From NCBI GenBank assembly GCA_013152045.1, contig JAADGZ010000101.1, forward strand, positions 1 to 9,352: a stretch of 9,352 nt of DNA, written 5' to 3'. Below, piece after piece: positions 1-7,295 of this stretch. Position numbers and translations under genes: made by a program. Source of the stretch: Gammaproteobacteria bacterium. GTDB taxonomy: Bacteria; Pseudomonadota; Gammaproteobacteria; UBA6429; Thiohalophilaceae. A model generated the notes under the pieces. The model worked only from the letters and a program-made list of their open reading frames with translations. It was not told the origin of the DNA and made no database searches. How positions within the stretch are numbered: position 1 is the stretch's first letter; each line of letters begins with the position of its first letter.

Positions 1-2198
1 TAATCTTGTACCGTATTGTCGGCAATGGACATGATGGGTTGGAAGACCAGAGTAAAGCGATCCTGTTCATAAGCATCGCGTACCCGGGTAGCCCAGCCGA
101 TATCTTCGGCCATTCCGTCTTTTTCCTTGTCTTCCGGGGTCGACAGATGGATGCAGTTGCGGCCCTGAGTTTTGGCGATATTGCAGGCCAGATCGGCATG
201 CAGCAATATATCTTCTGCCGATGGGTTGTTCTGGGTAATCATCGAGATGCCGATACTGCAGGTAATATTGAAGGACTGGCCGTTATCGATATAGCGGAAG
301 TTTTCAAATAACTTGCGGGTATTTTCAGCCACCTGGTGGGCAGCCTGAGTATTTAGATTGTAGAGCAAGATGGTGAACTCATCGCCACCGAAGCGGGATA
401 GCAGATCGCCTTCACGGATATTGTCATGCAGCATTTTTGTACATTCGAGCAGCAGGCGGTCGCCGGCAGCATGGCCGAGGGTGTCATTGACGTACTTAAA
501 CTGATCTAGATCTAGATAGAGCATGGCGCATTCAGCGCCATTACGTGCGACACGGGTTACCAGGCGTTCGAGTTCCTGCATAAAATATTTGCGGTTGAAC
601 AGACCGGTGAGAGAATCGTGCTGAGCTTGCCAGGTGAGTTCATGTTCAAAGGCTTTTTGCGCCGTGATGTCACGTGCGGTGCCGGTGATGCTGATTAGTG
701 TGCCATCCTCATCGAACTGGGGGCGGGCATTGAAGCTGAGATGCCGGGGGCTGTTTTCTCGGTCGAGATGAATGGTTTCATAATTTAATAGTTCCTGCCC
801 CTGTTGCAGGTTGGCAAGTGCTTCCAGATCTCGTTCCACTGATTCGGGTGCCTGAAAATTAGTAAAGGGTTGGCCGATCATTTCTTCTGGCGAGTAACCA
901 TAAATTCGGTTGACCGCATTATTCAGATAGGTCCAGTGGCCTTCAGCATCCATACTCCAGACCAGATCATGGGCCAGCACTACCAGGTTGCGGTAGCGGG
1001 CTTCGGCTTCGACCAGCTTTTTTTCTGCTGCTTTGCGGTCGGTGATATCGGCGACCAGACAGGTAAAATATTGCTTGTCGCGCATCTGCATCTGACTCAG
1101 ACGAACCGAGACGGCAAGATGGTGACCCTGGCGGTGTAGGCCGTAGGTTTCCTGTTCTTTTTGCAGTGCCCCATCTTCAGTATAATCGGCAAAAATATCC
1201 GGTAGCAGGGTGCTCAGAGCTTGGCCGTGAATCTCATGGCCGTGATAGCCGAATAGCTCTTCGGCGGCCGGATTAAAGGTTTCAATATTTTTGTCCTGAT
1301 TGACGACAATAATTGCTTCAGCTGCATGGTCGACAATGGCGTGCATGTGAGATTCCTGGTCGCTCAGGCGGCTGAACAGACGCCCCAGGGTTTGCACCAA
1401 GGAACCGATCTCATCTACCGAACGAGGCCGCAGGCGGCGAGCGAGATCCAGATAATTAGATGCGCCGCTGCTGGCTACCAGTTCGTGTACGGGGGCAAGG
1501 GACTGGTTGAGAGCACGAATCATCAGCAAGCTCAAGGTCAATGACATCAAACTCATGAGCAGCCAGATCAGCAGGATCTCGCTGGGCAGGAAACCGGTTT
1601 GCCACCAGTAGAAGCGCAGCAGAATCGTGGTGCAGAGCACCGGCATGAAAGCGCCGATCAATAGCATTTGGGATTTCATGCTCACATGCACTTGGGTGTG
1701 ACCAATATGGTGCGCCAGTCGACCCAGGGTGGGCAGCGAGAGCAAGTAGCCAGGCAGGCCAGCCATGATGGCGATGGCCAGTTGTAGAAGGATAAAATGC
1801 AGCAGACTGATATAGGTGGTCGTATTCTCAGGGTACAGGCCATACCAGTGCTGGATGGTAGGTACGCTGAGCGCGTAAATCAGGAATACACCCCAGTAGT
1901 TGTCACTGAAGTTATTGAGACGCTGGTTTAAGGTTTCAGGTAGAGTAGGCTGATCGGGGTGTTGTTCCAACCAGCGGAAAACAGGATTCAGGTAGCGAAA
2001 AAAATGCACGCCCTGTCCTAGCAACAGCATAAATGAAACGGCGATGAGTAGAACGCCGCCGGGCCAGACAAACAGGGTTGCCGGATCGATCATGCCGAAG
2101 GCAACAGCAACGCTGTAGCCAAGAATGGGGGTGAGGGCGAAGCTGGCAGTAGCGAGAAAAAACAGGCGTTTCTTTAGTGACGAAAGCGAATGTTCCAT
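1..2198 (-). CDS. Membrane PAS-PAS-GGDEF-EAL cyclic-di-GMP protein, C-terminus off the window
   Basis: Read on the minus strand from the ATG at 2198, this frame stays open for 732 codons to the window edge. AGG lies just upstream (ACAGGTTTTATG). About six hydrophobic segments fill residues 12-230 (roughly 12-35, 41-63, 101-116, 128-154, 177-197, 204-229). A HAMP-like linker follows to about 283. Next come PAS 1 (about 285-395, beginning MHAIVDHAAEAIIVV), PAS 2 (about 400-505) and a GGDEF domain (about 525-690) with HDSLTGLFNRKYF. The active site is an intact GGDEF at 604-608, and the inhibitory I-site RxxD is intact at R595-D598, five residues upstream. The last visible residues, FTLVFQPIMSI at 715-725, are the usual opening of an EAL phosphodiesterase domain; its catalytic residues lie outside. 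By family, such proteins make and/or degrade c-di-GMP at the inner membrane under PAS control. The visible part predicts an active, product-inhibited cyclase. Whether the EAL half is active cannot be seen. The 6TM-HAMP sensor front was not matched to a named MASE family. It is divergent from the TRAP binding-protein gene. Confidence 0.93.
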   Translation of the reverse strand, partial: MEHSLSSLKKRLFFLATASFALTPILGYSVAVAFGMIDPATLFVWPGGVLLIAVSFMLLLGQGVHFFRYLNPVFRWLEQHPDQPTLPETLNQRLNNFSDNYWGVFLIYALSVPTIQHWYGLYPENTTTYISLLHFILLQLAIAIMAGLPGYLLSLPTLGRLAHHIGHTQVHVSMKSQMLLIGAFMPVLCTTILLRFYWWQTGFLPSEILLIWLLMSLMSLTLSLLMIRALNQSLAPVHELVASSGASNYLDLARRLRPRSVDEIGSLVQTLGRLFSRLSDQESHMHAIVDHAAEAIIVVNQDKNIETFNPAAEELFGYHGHEIHGQALSTLLPDIFADYTEDGALQKEQETYGLHRQGHHLAVSVRLSQMQMRDKQYFTCLVADITDRKAAEKKLVEAEARYRNLVVLAHDLVWSMDAEGHWTYLNNAVNRIYGYSPEEMIGQPFTNFQAPESVERDLEALANLQQGQELLNYETIHLDRENSPRHLSFNARPQFDEDGTLISITGTARDITAQKAFEHELTWQAQHDSLTGLFNRKYFMQELERLVTRVARNGAECAMLYLDLDQFKYVNDTLGHAAGDRLLLECTKMLHDNIREGDLLSRFGGDEFTILLYNLNTQAAHQVAENTRKLFENFRYIDNGQSFNITCSIGISMITQNNPSAEDILLHADLACNIAKTQGRNCIHLSTPEDKEKDGMAEDIGWATRVRDAYEQDRFTLVFQPIMSIADNTVQD

Positions 2199-2471
2199 AA
2201 AACCTGTTATTCCCTGTTTATTGTTGATTTATTTATGTGCTGCTTTTGTTCGGTTAACCTGGCCAACTCTAACCGGGATGGCTGACAGGAACTGCAAACC
2301 GTGTGGCAAATAATGGCAGAAAGAAGATCAGTGCGCCAGAAAATATTTTGTTTGCAGTTAGCTCCGCTTGTTAATGCCATCCCGAGAATAAGTAGCGGAA
2401 CTATTTGAATTGTTGGGTTAAATATTTTAGGAACAAATATTAGATTTTCATAATTTTAGCAAGAGACGGAA
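2199..2471. other. Divergent intergenic region between the GGDEF/EAL gene and dctP
   Basis: These 273 bases must hold the 5' signals of both flanking genes. The right half, from about 2401, is AT-rich and ends in a moderate ribosome-binding sequence (AGAGACGGA) before the dctP ATG. I found no sigma-70 promoter with both hexamers at proper spacing and no sigma-54 site. Besides the spaced inverted repeat listed separately, nothing else stands out. Confidence 0.6.
2274..2384. repeat. Spaced 9-bp inverted repeat
   Basis: CGGGATGGC at 2274-2282 is exactly complementary to GCCATCCCG at 2376-2384, with 93 bases between. The match does not extend beyond nine bases. It could be a pair of operator half-sites, a stem enclosing a structured leader, or chance. 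A 9-bp inverted match somewhere in a 270-base region is not very rare, so confidence in function is low. Confidence 0.3.
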
Positions 2472-3554
2472 ATGAAAAGACGAGAATTCATTAAAAAAAC
2501 CGGAGCTAGCGGTTTGCTGGCAGGCAGTTTGATCAGCGCCGCACCGGCAGTGCATGCAGGCACAAAAATAAAATGGAAAATGGTTACCACCTGGCCGAAG
2601 AATTTCCCGGGGCTTGGCACCGGTGCCAATAACCTCGCCCGTCTGATTACTGAGATGAGCGGCGGTCGTTTGCGGGTTAAGGTCTATGGTGCAAAAGAGC
2701 TGGTGCCAGCGTTTGAAGTTTTTGATGCGGTCTCGCGGGGTACGGCGCAAATGGGGCATGGAGCGGCGTATTACTGGAAAGGCAAGGTGCCAGCCGCACA
2801 GTTTTTTGCTGCGGTTCCCTTTGGTATGAACGCTCAGGAAATGAACGCCTGGCTCTATTATGGCGGTGGTGAAAAACTCTGGCAGGATCTTTACCAGTCT
2901 TTCAATATTATTCCAACGGCGGCGGGCAATACCGGCGTACAGATGGGTGGTTGGTTCAACAAGGAAATCAATTCGGTAACAGATCTCAAAGGGCTGAAAA
3001 TGCGCATCCCGGGTTTGGGTGCCGAAGTTCTCAAACGTGCGGGTGGCACACCGGTTAGTTTGCCCGGTGGGGAAATCTATACTTCACTCCAGTCCGGTGC
3101 TATCGATGCTACCGAATGGGTGGGGCCGTATAACGACCTGGCCTTCGGTCTGTACAAGGCGGCGAAATATTATTATTACCCCGGTTGGCACGAACCGGGC
3201 AGCGTACTGGAAGCGCTGATCAATAAAAAAGCCTATGCTGAATTGCCTAGCGATCTGCAGAGCATCGTCATGAACGCCTGCAAAATCGTAAATGCCGACA
3301 TGCTGGCGGAATACACCGCTCGCAACAACACAGCCCTGCATACCCTGGTCAGCAAACACAAGGTTCAACTACGCCCCTTTCCGGATGATGTGTTGAAAAA
3401 ATTAGCCCAGCTTTCAGAGGTGGTGGTGAAGGAAGTGGCGGCAAAGGACAAACATGCACAGAAGATATACCAGTCCTTCTACAATTTCCGGGAACAGGCT
3501 ATGGCCTGGGGAAAAATTTCCGAGCAGGCTTTCCTGCGCGCGCGTGAGTTGTAG
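2472..3554 (+). CDS. dctP: TRAP transporter solute-binding protein, TakP/FcbT1 type
   Basis: This 360-residue periplasmic protein captures a carboxylate substrate and delivers it to a DctQM permease. The N-terminus is a twin-arginine signal: RREFIKK at 3-9, a hydrophobic stretch 14-24, and a probable cleavage after A29 (AVHA|G). So it is likely exported folded through Tat. The mature part matches the TakP class from end to end. It has NTGVQMGGWF (153-162), GLKMRIPG (174-181), ATEWVGPYND (213-222) and YYYYPGWHEPG (233-243). By homology to the TakP structure as I recall it, R178 would pair with the substrate carboxylate, and Q157, E215, W216 and E241 would lie around the bound metal/2-oxoacid site. 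Length is normal for the family. The start follows AGAGACGGA and fits the Tat motif. The gene is single on its strand. Its presumed partners dctM and dctQ lie on the opposite strand beyond a chemoreceptor gene. The exact substrate (pyruvate, 2-oxobutyrate, lactate or an aromatic acid) cannot be read from sequence. Confidence 0.95.
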   Translation: MKRREFIKKTGASGLLAGSLISAAPAVHAGTKIKWKMVTTWPKNFPGLGTGANNLARLITEMSGGRLRVKVYGAKELVPAFEVFDAVSRGTAQMGHGAAYYWKGKVPAAQFFAAVPFGMNAQEMNAWLYYGGGEKLWQDLYQSFNIIPTAAGNTGVQMGGWFNKEINSVTDLKGLKMRIPGLGAEVLKRAGGTPVSLPGGEIYTSLQSGAIDATEWVGPYNDLAFGLYKAAKYYYYPGWHEPGSVLEALINKKAYAELPSDLQSIVMNACKIVNADMLAEYTARNNTALHTLVSKHKVQLRPFPDDVLKKLAQLSEVVVKEVAAKDKHAQKIYQSFYNFREQAMAWGKISEQAFLRAREL

Positions 3555-3598
3555 TTTTGGTTGTGAAGGACGACAGTGAATAAAAGGGGCTTGGGCTT

Positions 3599-3629
3599 GA
3601 TGGGTTTCACTTCGTTCTACCCATCCTAC
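3599..3629 (-). repeat. REP-like palindrome, copy A
   Basis: A 31-nt element with its GTAG end at 3629. On the minus strand it reads GTAG, then a 7-bp stem (GATGGGT / ACCCATC) enclosing AGA-AC-GAA-GT-GAA. It is the exact reverse complement of copy C. The GTAG tetranucleotide next to a hairpin foot resembles REP elements recognised by RAYT (TnpA-REP) transposases. That relationship is inferred, since no RAYT gene is in the window. Confidence 0.8.
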
Positions 3630-3646
3630 GCATAGTCAAAAATGGA

Positions 3647-3677
3647 GTAGGATGGGTAGAGCGAAGCGAAACCCATC
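3647..3677 (+). repeat. REP-like palindrome, copy B
   Basis: A 31-nt element reading GTAG, then the same 7-bp stem enclosing AGA-GC-GAA-GC-GAA. It differs from copies A and C at only two positions, and these face each other across the triloop (G-C here, A-T in A and C). Copies A and B are head to head, their GTAG ends facing across 17 bases, in the manner of a REP doublet. Confidence 0.8.
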
Positions 3678-3711
3678 GCGAAACACTTCTTTAATTTAAT
3701 TTTCATTAGAC

Positions 3712-3735
3712 GGATTGTGCGAAGCGAAATTTGTC
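3712..3735 (+). repeat. Degenerate REP-like copy
   Basis: GGATTG followed by the core GCGAAGCGAA (3719-3728) and TTTGTC resembles copy B with four bases missing and the stem destroyed. It is best read as a decayed copy. The 10-base core match and its position between intact copies are the support. Confidence 0.45.
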
Positions 3736-3755
3736 AAATAAACTATTTGAATTTT

Positions 3756-3786
3756 GTAGGATGGGTAGAACGAAGTGAAACCCATC
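3756..3786 (+). repeat. REP-like palindrome, copy C
   Basis: A 31-nt element in the same orientation as B and identical to the reverse complement of A. It ends 20 bases before the stop codon of the chemoreceptor gene read from the other strand. The array sits between the convergent 3' ends of dctP and the chemoreceptor, a typical REP location. There the hairpins could stabilise or end both transcripts. No T-tract follows, so they are not classical intrinsic terminators. Confidence 0.8.
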
Positions 3787-3806
3787 AAATAAACCCCATC
3801 ATGTGC

Positions 3807-5684
3807 TTATCCCAGCTTGAAATGAGAGACCAGTTTTTTCAACTGGCTCGACATATCGGATAGGGTTTCACTGGTTGCGGTGGTCTGTTCCACGTCATTG
3901 GCGCTTTCCGCGGCAATCTGGCTGATATTGGCGACACTGCGGTTGATTTCCTCGGCGACGGAGGACTGTTCTTCAGAGGCGCTGGCGATCTGGATATTCT
4001 TTTCAGTAATGGCATCCACTGCGCGTATGATTTCGTCCAGTGATTGACCAACCTGTTCGGCATTTTGCACACTTTCTTCGGTTTGCGCCTGGCCTACCTG
4101 CATGGCATCGACGGCTTTGTTGGCGCTGTTCTGCAGGCGTTCGACGATTTCCTCGATCTCCTGGGTGGATTGCCGACTGCGCTGGGCGAGAGTGCGGACC
4201 TCGTCAGCGACCACGGCAAAGCCGCGCCCCTGTTCTCCTGCGCGAGCGGCCTCAATGGCGGCATTCAGAGCGAGTAGATTAGTCTGCTCGGCAATATCGC
4301 GGATGACATTGAGCACTTCGCCAATATTTTCACTGTCGGAACTTAGCTGGTTTAACATAGTGGCCGCATTGTTGACTTCCTCTTCCAGTTTACGGATACC
4401 GGCCAGGTTGGCACTGACGACGTTTTTGCCTTTATGCGCCTCTTCATCGGCCGAGCGTGAGGCATTGGCGGCATCAGCAGCATGACGGGCCACCTCTTGC
4501 ACGGTTGCTGTCATTTGGTTGATGGCGGCGGCGACCTGCTCGGTTTCTATATTTTGGCGTGAGACGCGTTGATTGGTTTCCTGGCTGACGCTATTGAGAG
4601 CTAGAGATGAATCGCTGAGTTGGCTTGCTGAATCATAAACACGCGACAACATGGCCTGAAATTCTTCCATCATTTTATTGAAGTGACGAGCCATGCTGGA
4701 GACTTCATCTTTTTTATTCTGTTGTGGGGCGCGCAGAGTTAGATCATTGTGGCTGCTGACATCATTCATTAATTGTGACAGCGACTGAACCGGTTTGATG
4801 ATGCCGTTGGCGATGCGGTAAATAATCAGCACCAGCAGAGATAGCAGAGACAGGGACAGGATCCAGTTGAGTAAGGATGAACGTTGGAGTTCGTTATCGA
4901 TACGTGTGTGCGTTGTTGCAGCAAGCTTTTTAAGCATGTCTTCTGATTGGTGAACGGTGTTGCGCATCTTGCCGTGCAGTCCAAGTTTGCTGGATAGACC
5001 CTTTTGCTCATAGCCTTTAATCAGGGCATGAAAATCATCCCGATATTTCAACATATCCTGGCGAATAGCCTGACGGTTTTCGGAATTGAACCCAACCGTA
5101 CCCAAATCGCGCATAAAAAGGGTAAAATCTTTATTGAATTTTTTCTGGTATTTTAGATCCAAACGTTGCAGGAAATCCTTTTCCCGACGGCGCAGCAGAT
5201 ACATGTCTTTCAGCAATAGCACGTTGCCCAGATCTTTTAATCGTTTTTCGGCTTTATGCACGGCATCGCGCAGGCTGCCATGCAGACCGCTTTTATGATC
5301 CAGGCCCAGTTTTTTCTGCATCGCTACCATGCTATTAAAATCTTTACGGTAGTTGGTGAGGATCTTGGAAAGTTGGGTTAGCTGACTTATATCAATGTTT
5401 GATTTTGTCAGTAGCGCCTGCAGGATGTTGATGTTCTGTTGCAGACTTTGGTAATTGGTTTCAAATTTTTTCTGGTATTTAAGTGTATGACGGGCAAGGA
5501 AGTCCTTTTCATTGCGGCGCAGGGTGAGCATGCCGGTTTCGATTTTGCTTACCAGTAGTTGCGCCTGCTGCAGATCAAAAATATGACTGGTGTTGTAACG
5601 CGCCAGTGCCAGCATACCGGTCATGCCGAGCGCAAATAAAAGGGTAAGTAAGATTAACTTGGTTTTAATCGAACAGCTGTTCAT
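3807..5684 (-). CDS. Methyl-accepting chemotaxis protein with HBM sensor domain
   Basis: I place the start at the ATG at 5684 (625 residues). AAAGGAG at 5692-5698 lies seven bases upstream; an in-frame ATG at 5732 would add 16 polar residues before the membrane segment. Layout: TM1 about 8-28; periplasmic helical domain about 30-268; TM2 about 270-292; HAMP about 293-345; signalling domain about 370-620. The conserved hairpin tip is around 465-502 ([20 protein letters not shown] and [18 protein letters not shown]). The sensor is bimodular: [19 protein letters not shown] (56-74) recurs as [19 protein letters not shown] (165-183), and [14 protein letters not shown] (133-146) as [14 protein letters not shown] (235-248). 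This is the helical bimodular (HBM) hallmark. HBM receptors such as Pseudomonas McpS bind TCA-cycle acids. The C-terminus (HFKLG) lacks a CheR-binding pentapeptide. The gene lies between dctP and dctQM and has its own sigma-28-like promoter. The ligand is inferred to be an organic acid. Confidence 0.96.
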   Translation of the reverse strand: MNSCSIKTKLILLTLLFALGMTGMLALARYNTSHIFDLQQAQLLVSKIETGMLTLRRNEKDFLARHTLKYQKKFETNYQSLQQNINILQALLTKSNIDISQLTQLSKILTNYRKDFNSMVAMQKKLGLDHKSGLHGSLRDAVHKAEKRLKDLGNVLLLKDMYLLRRREKDFLQRLDLKYQKKFNKDFTLFMRDLGTVGFNSENRQAIRQDMLKYRDDFHALIKGYEQKGLSSKLGLHGKMRNTVHQSEDMLKKLAATTHTRIDNELQRSSLLNWILSLSLLSLLVLIIYRIANGIIKPVQSLSQLMNDVSSHNDLTLRAPQQNKKDEVSSMARHFNKMMEEFQAMLSRVYDSASQLSDSSLALNSVSQETNQRVSRQNIETEQVAAAINQMTATVQEVARHAADAANASRSADEEAHKGKNVVSANLAGIRKLEEEVNNAATMLNQLSSDSENIGEVLNVIRDIAEQTNLLALNAAIEAARAGEQGRGFAVVADEVRTLAQRSRQSTQEIEEIVERLQNSANKAVDAMQVGQAQTEESVQNAEQVGQSLDEIIRAVDAITEKNIQIASASEEQSSVAEEINRSVANISQIAAESANDVEQTTATSETLSDMSSQLKKLVSHFKLG

Positions 5685-5760
5685 TCCATAACTCCTTTGG
5701 AACCGGGGGCATCTCCATTGCTTTTGTTTCAACAGAAAACAGATGCGTAGTAAATCAGAT

Positions 5761-5782
5761 AAAACAAAACCGGAACTACCGG
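5761..5782 (-). terminator. Weak hairpin plus U-tract in the chemoreceptor leader
   Basis: On the minus strand, CCGG-TAGTT-CCGG is followed directly by TTTTGTTTT. The stem is only four G/C pairs with a possible G-T closing pair, so it is weak. It lies 128 bases past the dctM stop and could end read-through of the TRAP transcript. It also falls at the very start of the mRNA expected from the sigma-28-like promoter, so it may instead be a 5' stem-loop. Confidence 0.3.
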
Positions 5783-5792
5783 CATAGAAATA

Positions 5793-5819
5793 CTATCGTC
5801 ATAGTTGGCGTGGACTTTA
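5793..5819 (-). promoter_or_regulatory. Sigma-28 (FliA) promoter for the chemoreceptor gene
   Basis: On the minus strand, TAAAGTCC (5819-5812), then exactly 11 bases, then GACGATAG (5800-5793). The enterobacterial consensus is TAAAGTTT-N11-GCCGATAA, so the site matches 6 of 8 bases in each half at perfect spacing. The expected start near 5786 gives a leader of about 100 bases before the ATG at 5684. Flagellar sigma control is usual for chemoreceptors. Location and fit make this a strong sequence-only call. Confidence 0.75.
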
Positions 5820-5909
5820 AAACTAAAAATAAAACACAGAATTAATACTGATATTTAAGCGTTAAACGCACAGGCATTAATCGCAGCATGATTGGCTGGA
5901 GCAATATGG

Positions 5910-7295
5910 CTAGTTATTATAGATAAAGCCGGGCAGCCAGGTAGCGATACTGGGCCAGTAAGCGAGCAGCCCCAGCATAAATAGCTGTATCAAAATAAAG
6001 GGCATAACGCCGCGATAGATATCCCATGTGCTGATACTCTTCGGTGCTACGCCACGCAAATAAAACAGCGCAAAGCCGAAAGGCGGAGTGAGAAAAGAGG
6101 TTTGCAGGTTGATAGCGATCATGATTCCCAGCCAGATCGGATCGAGTCCCATGCTTAGCAACACTGGGCCGACGATGGGAACGATGACAAAGGTGATCTC
6201 GATAAAGTCGAGAATGAAGCCTAGCAGGAACATGACCAGCATAACGATAAACATGGCGCCGAATACGCCACCGGGCAGATTGGTCAATAATTCATGCACC
6301 AGATCATCGCCACCAAAACCACGGAATACCAGTGAAAACAACGAGGCACCGATCAGGATTAAAAACACCATACTGGTGACATCGGTGGTGGTGCGCATGA
6401 CTTCTTTTAGTATCGTCAGATTAAACTGTTTCTGGGACATGGCCAGCAGCATTGCGCCGATGGCACCCACCGAGGCGGCTTCGGTGGGCGTAGCGGCACC
6501 GAGCATGATGGAACCCAGCACCGCGAAGATAAGTAACAACGGCGGAATCAGCACCTTGATTACGCGCATTTTCAATCCCGCGCGTGCCGCCTCTCGTTCG
6601 GCAGCGGGAATGGCCGGTGCGTAGTCCGGGCGTACCAGTGCGATACCGATCTGATAAAGAATATACAGAAGCACCAGGATTAACCCAGGGATCAGGGCAC
6701 CGGCAAATAGATCGCCGACCGACAGACTTTCCGGTGAGAAAATGCCCATGTTCAGCTGCGCCTGTTGGTAGGCGCTGGCCAGCACGTCACCCAGCAGGAT
6801 CAGAATAATCGAGGGTGGAATGATTTGTCCCAGGGTGCCGGAGGCGCAAATGGTACCGCAGGCCAGGCCGGGATCGTAGCCGCGCTTAAGCATGGTGGGT
6901 AGGGATAGCAGGCCCATGGTGACCACGGTAGCGCCGACAATGCCGGTGCTGGCCGCCAGCAGCATGCCGACGATAGTGACTGAAATGCCCAGCCCGCCGC
7001 GCAGGGAACCAAATAGCAGGGCCATGGTGTCGAGTAATTTATCTGCAACTTTGGAACGTTCCAGCATTACGCCCATGAATACGAACAGCGGTACGGCGAT
7101 CAGGGTGGCGTTGGTCATAATGCCGAACAGGCGGTTGGGCAGAGCCTGCAGAAAAGCACTATCAAAAGTACCGCCCAGTTCACCGCCAAAAGCAAACAGC
7201 AGAGCTGTGCCGCCCAGGGAAAAGGCGACGGGATAACCCGCCAACAAGACCACGCAGACGGCCAGAAACATGAACAGGGGTAGATATTCGGCCAT
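5910..7295 (-). CDS. dctM: TRAP transporter large membrane subunit DctM
   Basis: A 461-residue inner-membrane protein, hydrophobic almost throughout, of normal length for the DctM (ion-transporter superfamily) subunit. This subunit moves substrate inward, driven by a sodium or proton gradient. Family-typical stretches are AASTGIVGATV (114-124), CASGTLGQIIPPSI (150-163), AATPTEAASVG (267-277) and QTSFLTPPFGFALFYLRG (398-415). A longer hydrophilic insert around 170-195 and again 222-245 fits the mannitol/chloroaromatic-type (FcbT3/TakM) branch, matching the branch of the binding protein. The ATG at 7295 shares its A with the last base of the dctQ stop (TAATG), so the two are probably translationally coupled. 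GAGGGG lies 11 bases upstream, inside dctQ. The gene ends 225 bases before the chemoreceptor start on the same strand, so co-transcription into that gene is possible. Confidence 0.96.
   Translation of the reverse strand: MAEYLPLFMFLAVCVVLLAGYPVAFSLGGTALLFAFGGELGGTFDSAFLQALPNRLFGIMTNATLIAVPLFVFMGVMLERSKVADKLLDTMALLFGSLRGGLGISVTIVGMLLAASTGIVGATVVTMGLLSLPTMLKRGYDPGLACGTICASGTLGQIIPPSIILILLGDVLASAYQQAQLNMGIFSPESLSVGDLFAGALIPGLILVLLYILYQIGIALVRPDYAPAIPAAEREAARAGLKMRVIKVLIPPLLLIFAVLGSIMLGAATPTEAASVGAIGAMLLAMSQKQFNLTILKEVMRTTTDVTSMVFLILIGASLFSLVFRGFGGDDLVHELLTNLPGGVFGAMFIVMLVMFLLGFILDFIEITFVIVPIVGPVLLSMGLDPIWLGIMIAINLQTSFLTPPFGFALFYLRGVAPKSISTWDIYRGVMPFILIQLFMLGLLAYWPSIATWLPGFIYNN

Noticed and set aside
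2125..2313. Plus-strand 62-codon open frame
   Set aside because: It lies antisense to the N-terminus of the GGDEF/EAL gene and then runs into the divergent intergenic region; no ribosome site and no recognisable product.
2301..2325. Possible sigma-54 promoter upstream of dctP (TGGCA repeated in GTGTGGCAAATAATGGCAG)
   Set aside because: The GG and GC elements are not at the required 10-base spacing and the -12 TTGCA-type element is absent.
4102..4485. Plus-strand 127-codon frame opposite the chemoreceptor signalling domain
   Set aside because: Antisense to the most conserved part of the chemoreceptor; Ala/Ser-rich shadow translation without its own start signals.
5685..5732. Upstream in-frame ATG adding 16 residues to the chemoreceptor
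   Set aside because: The added residues are polar, would precede the membrane anchor unusually, and lack a ribosome site, whereas AAAGGAG sits seven bases before the ATG at 5684.
5853..5869. Overlapping palindromes (TTTAAGCGTTAAA and GCGTTAAACGC) downstream of dctM
   Set aside because: Stems are only three to five bases, with tiny loops and no T-tract in the dctM direction, so not a convincing terminator or operator.
6088..6624. Plus-strand 178-codon frame opposite dctM
   Set aside because: It is antisense to a clear DctM gene, and its Ser/Thr/Pro/Met-rich composition is what the reverse strand of a hydrophobic membrane protein gives.
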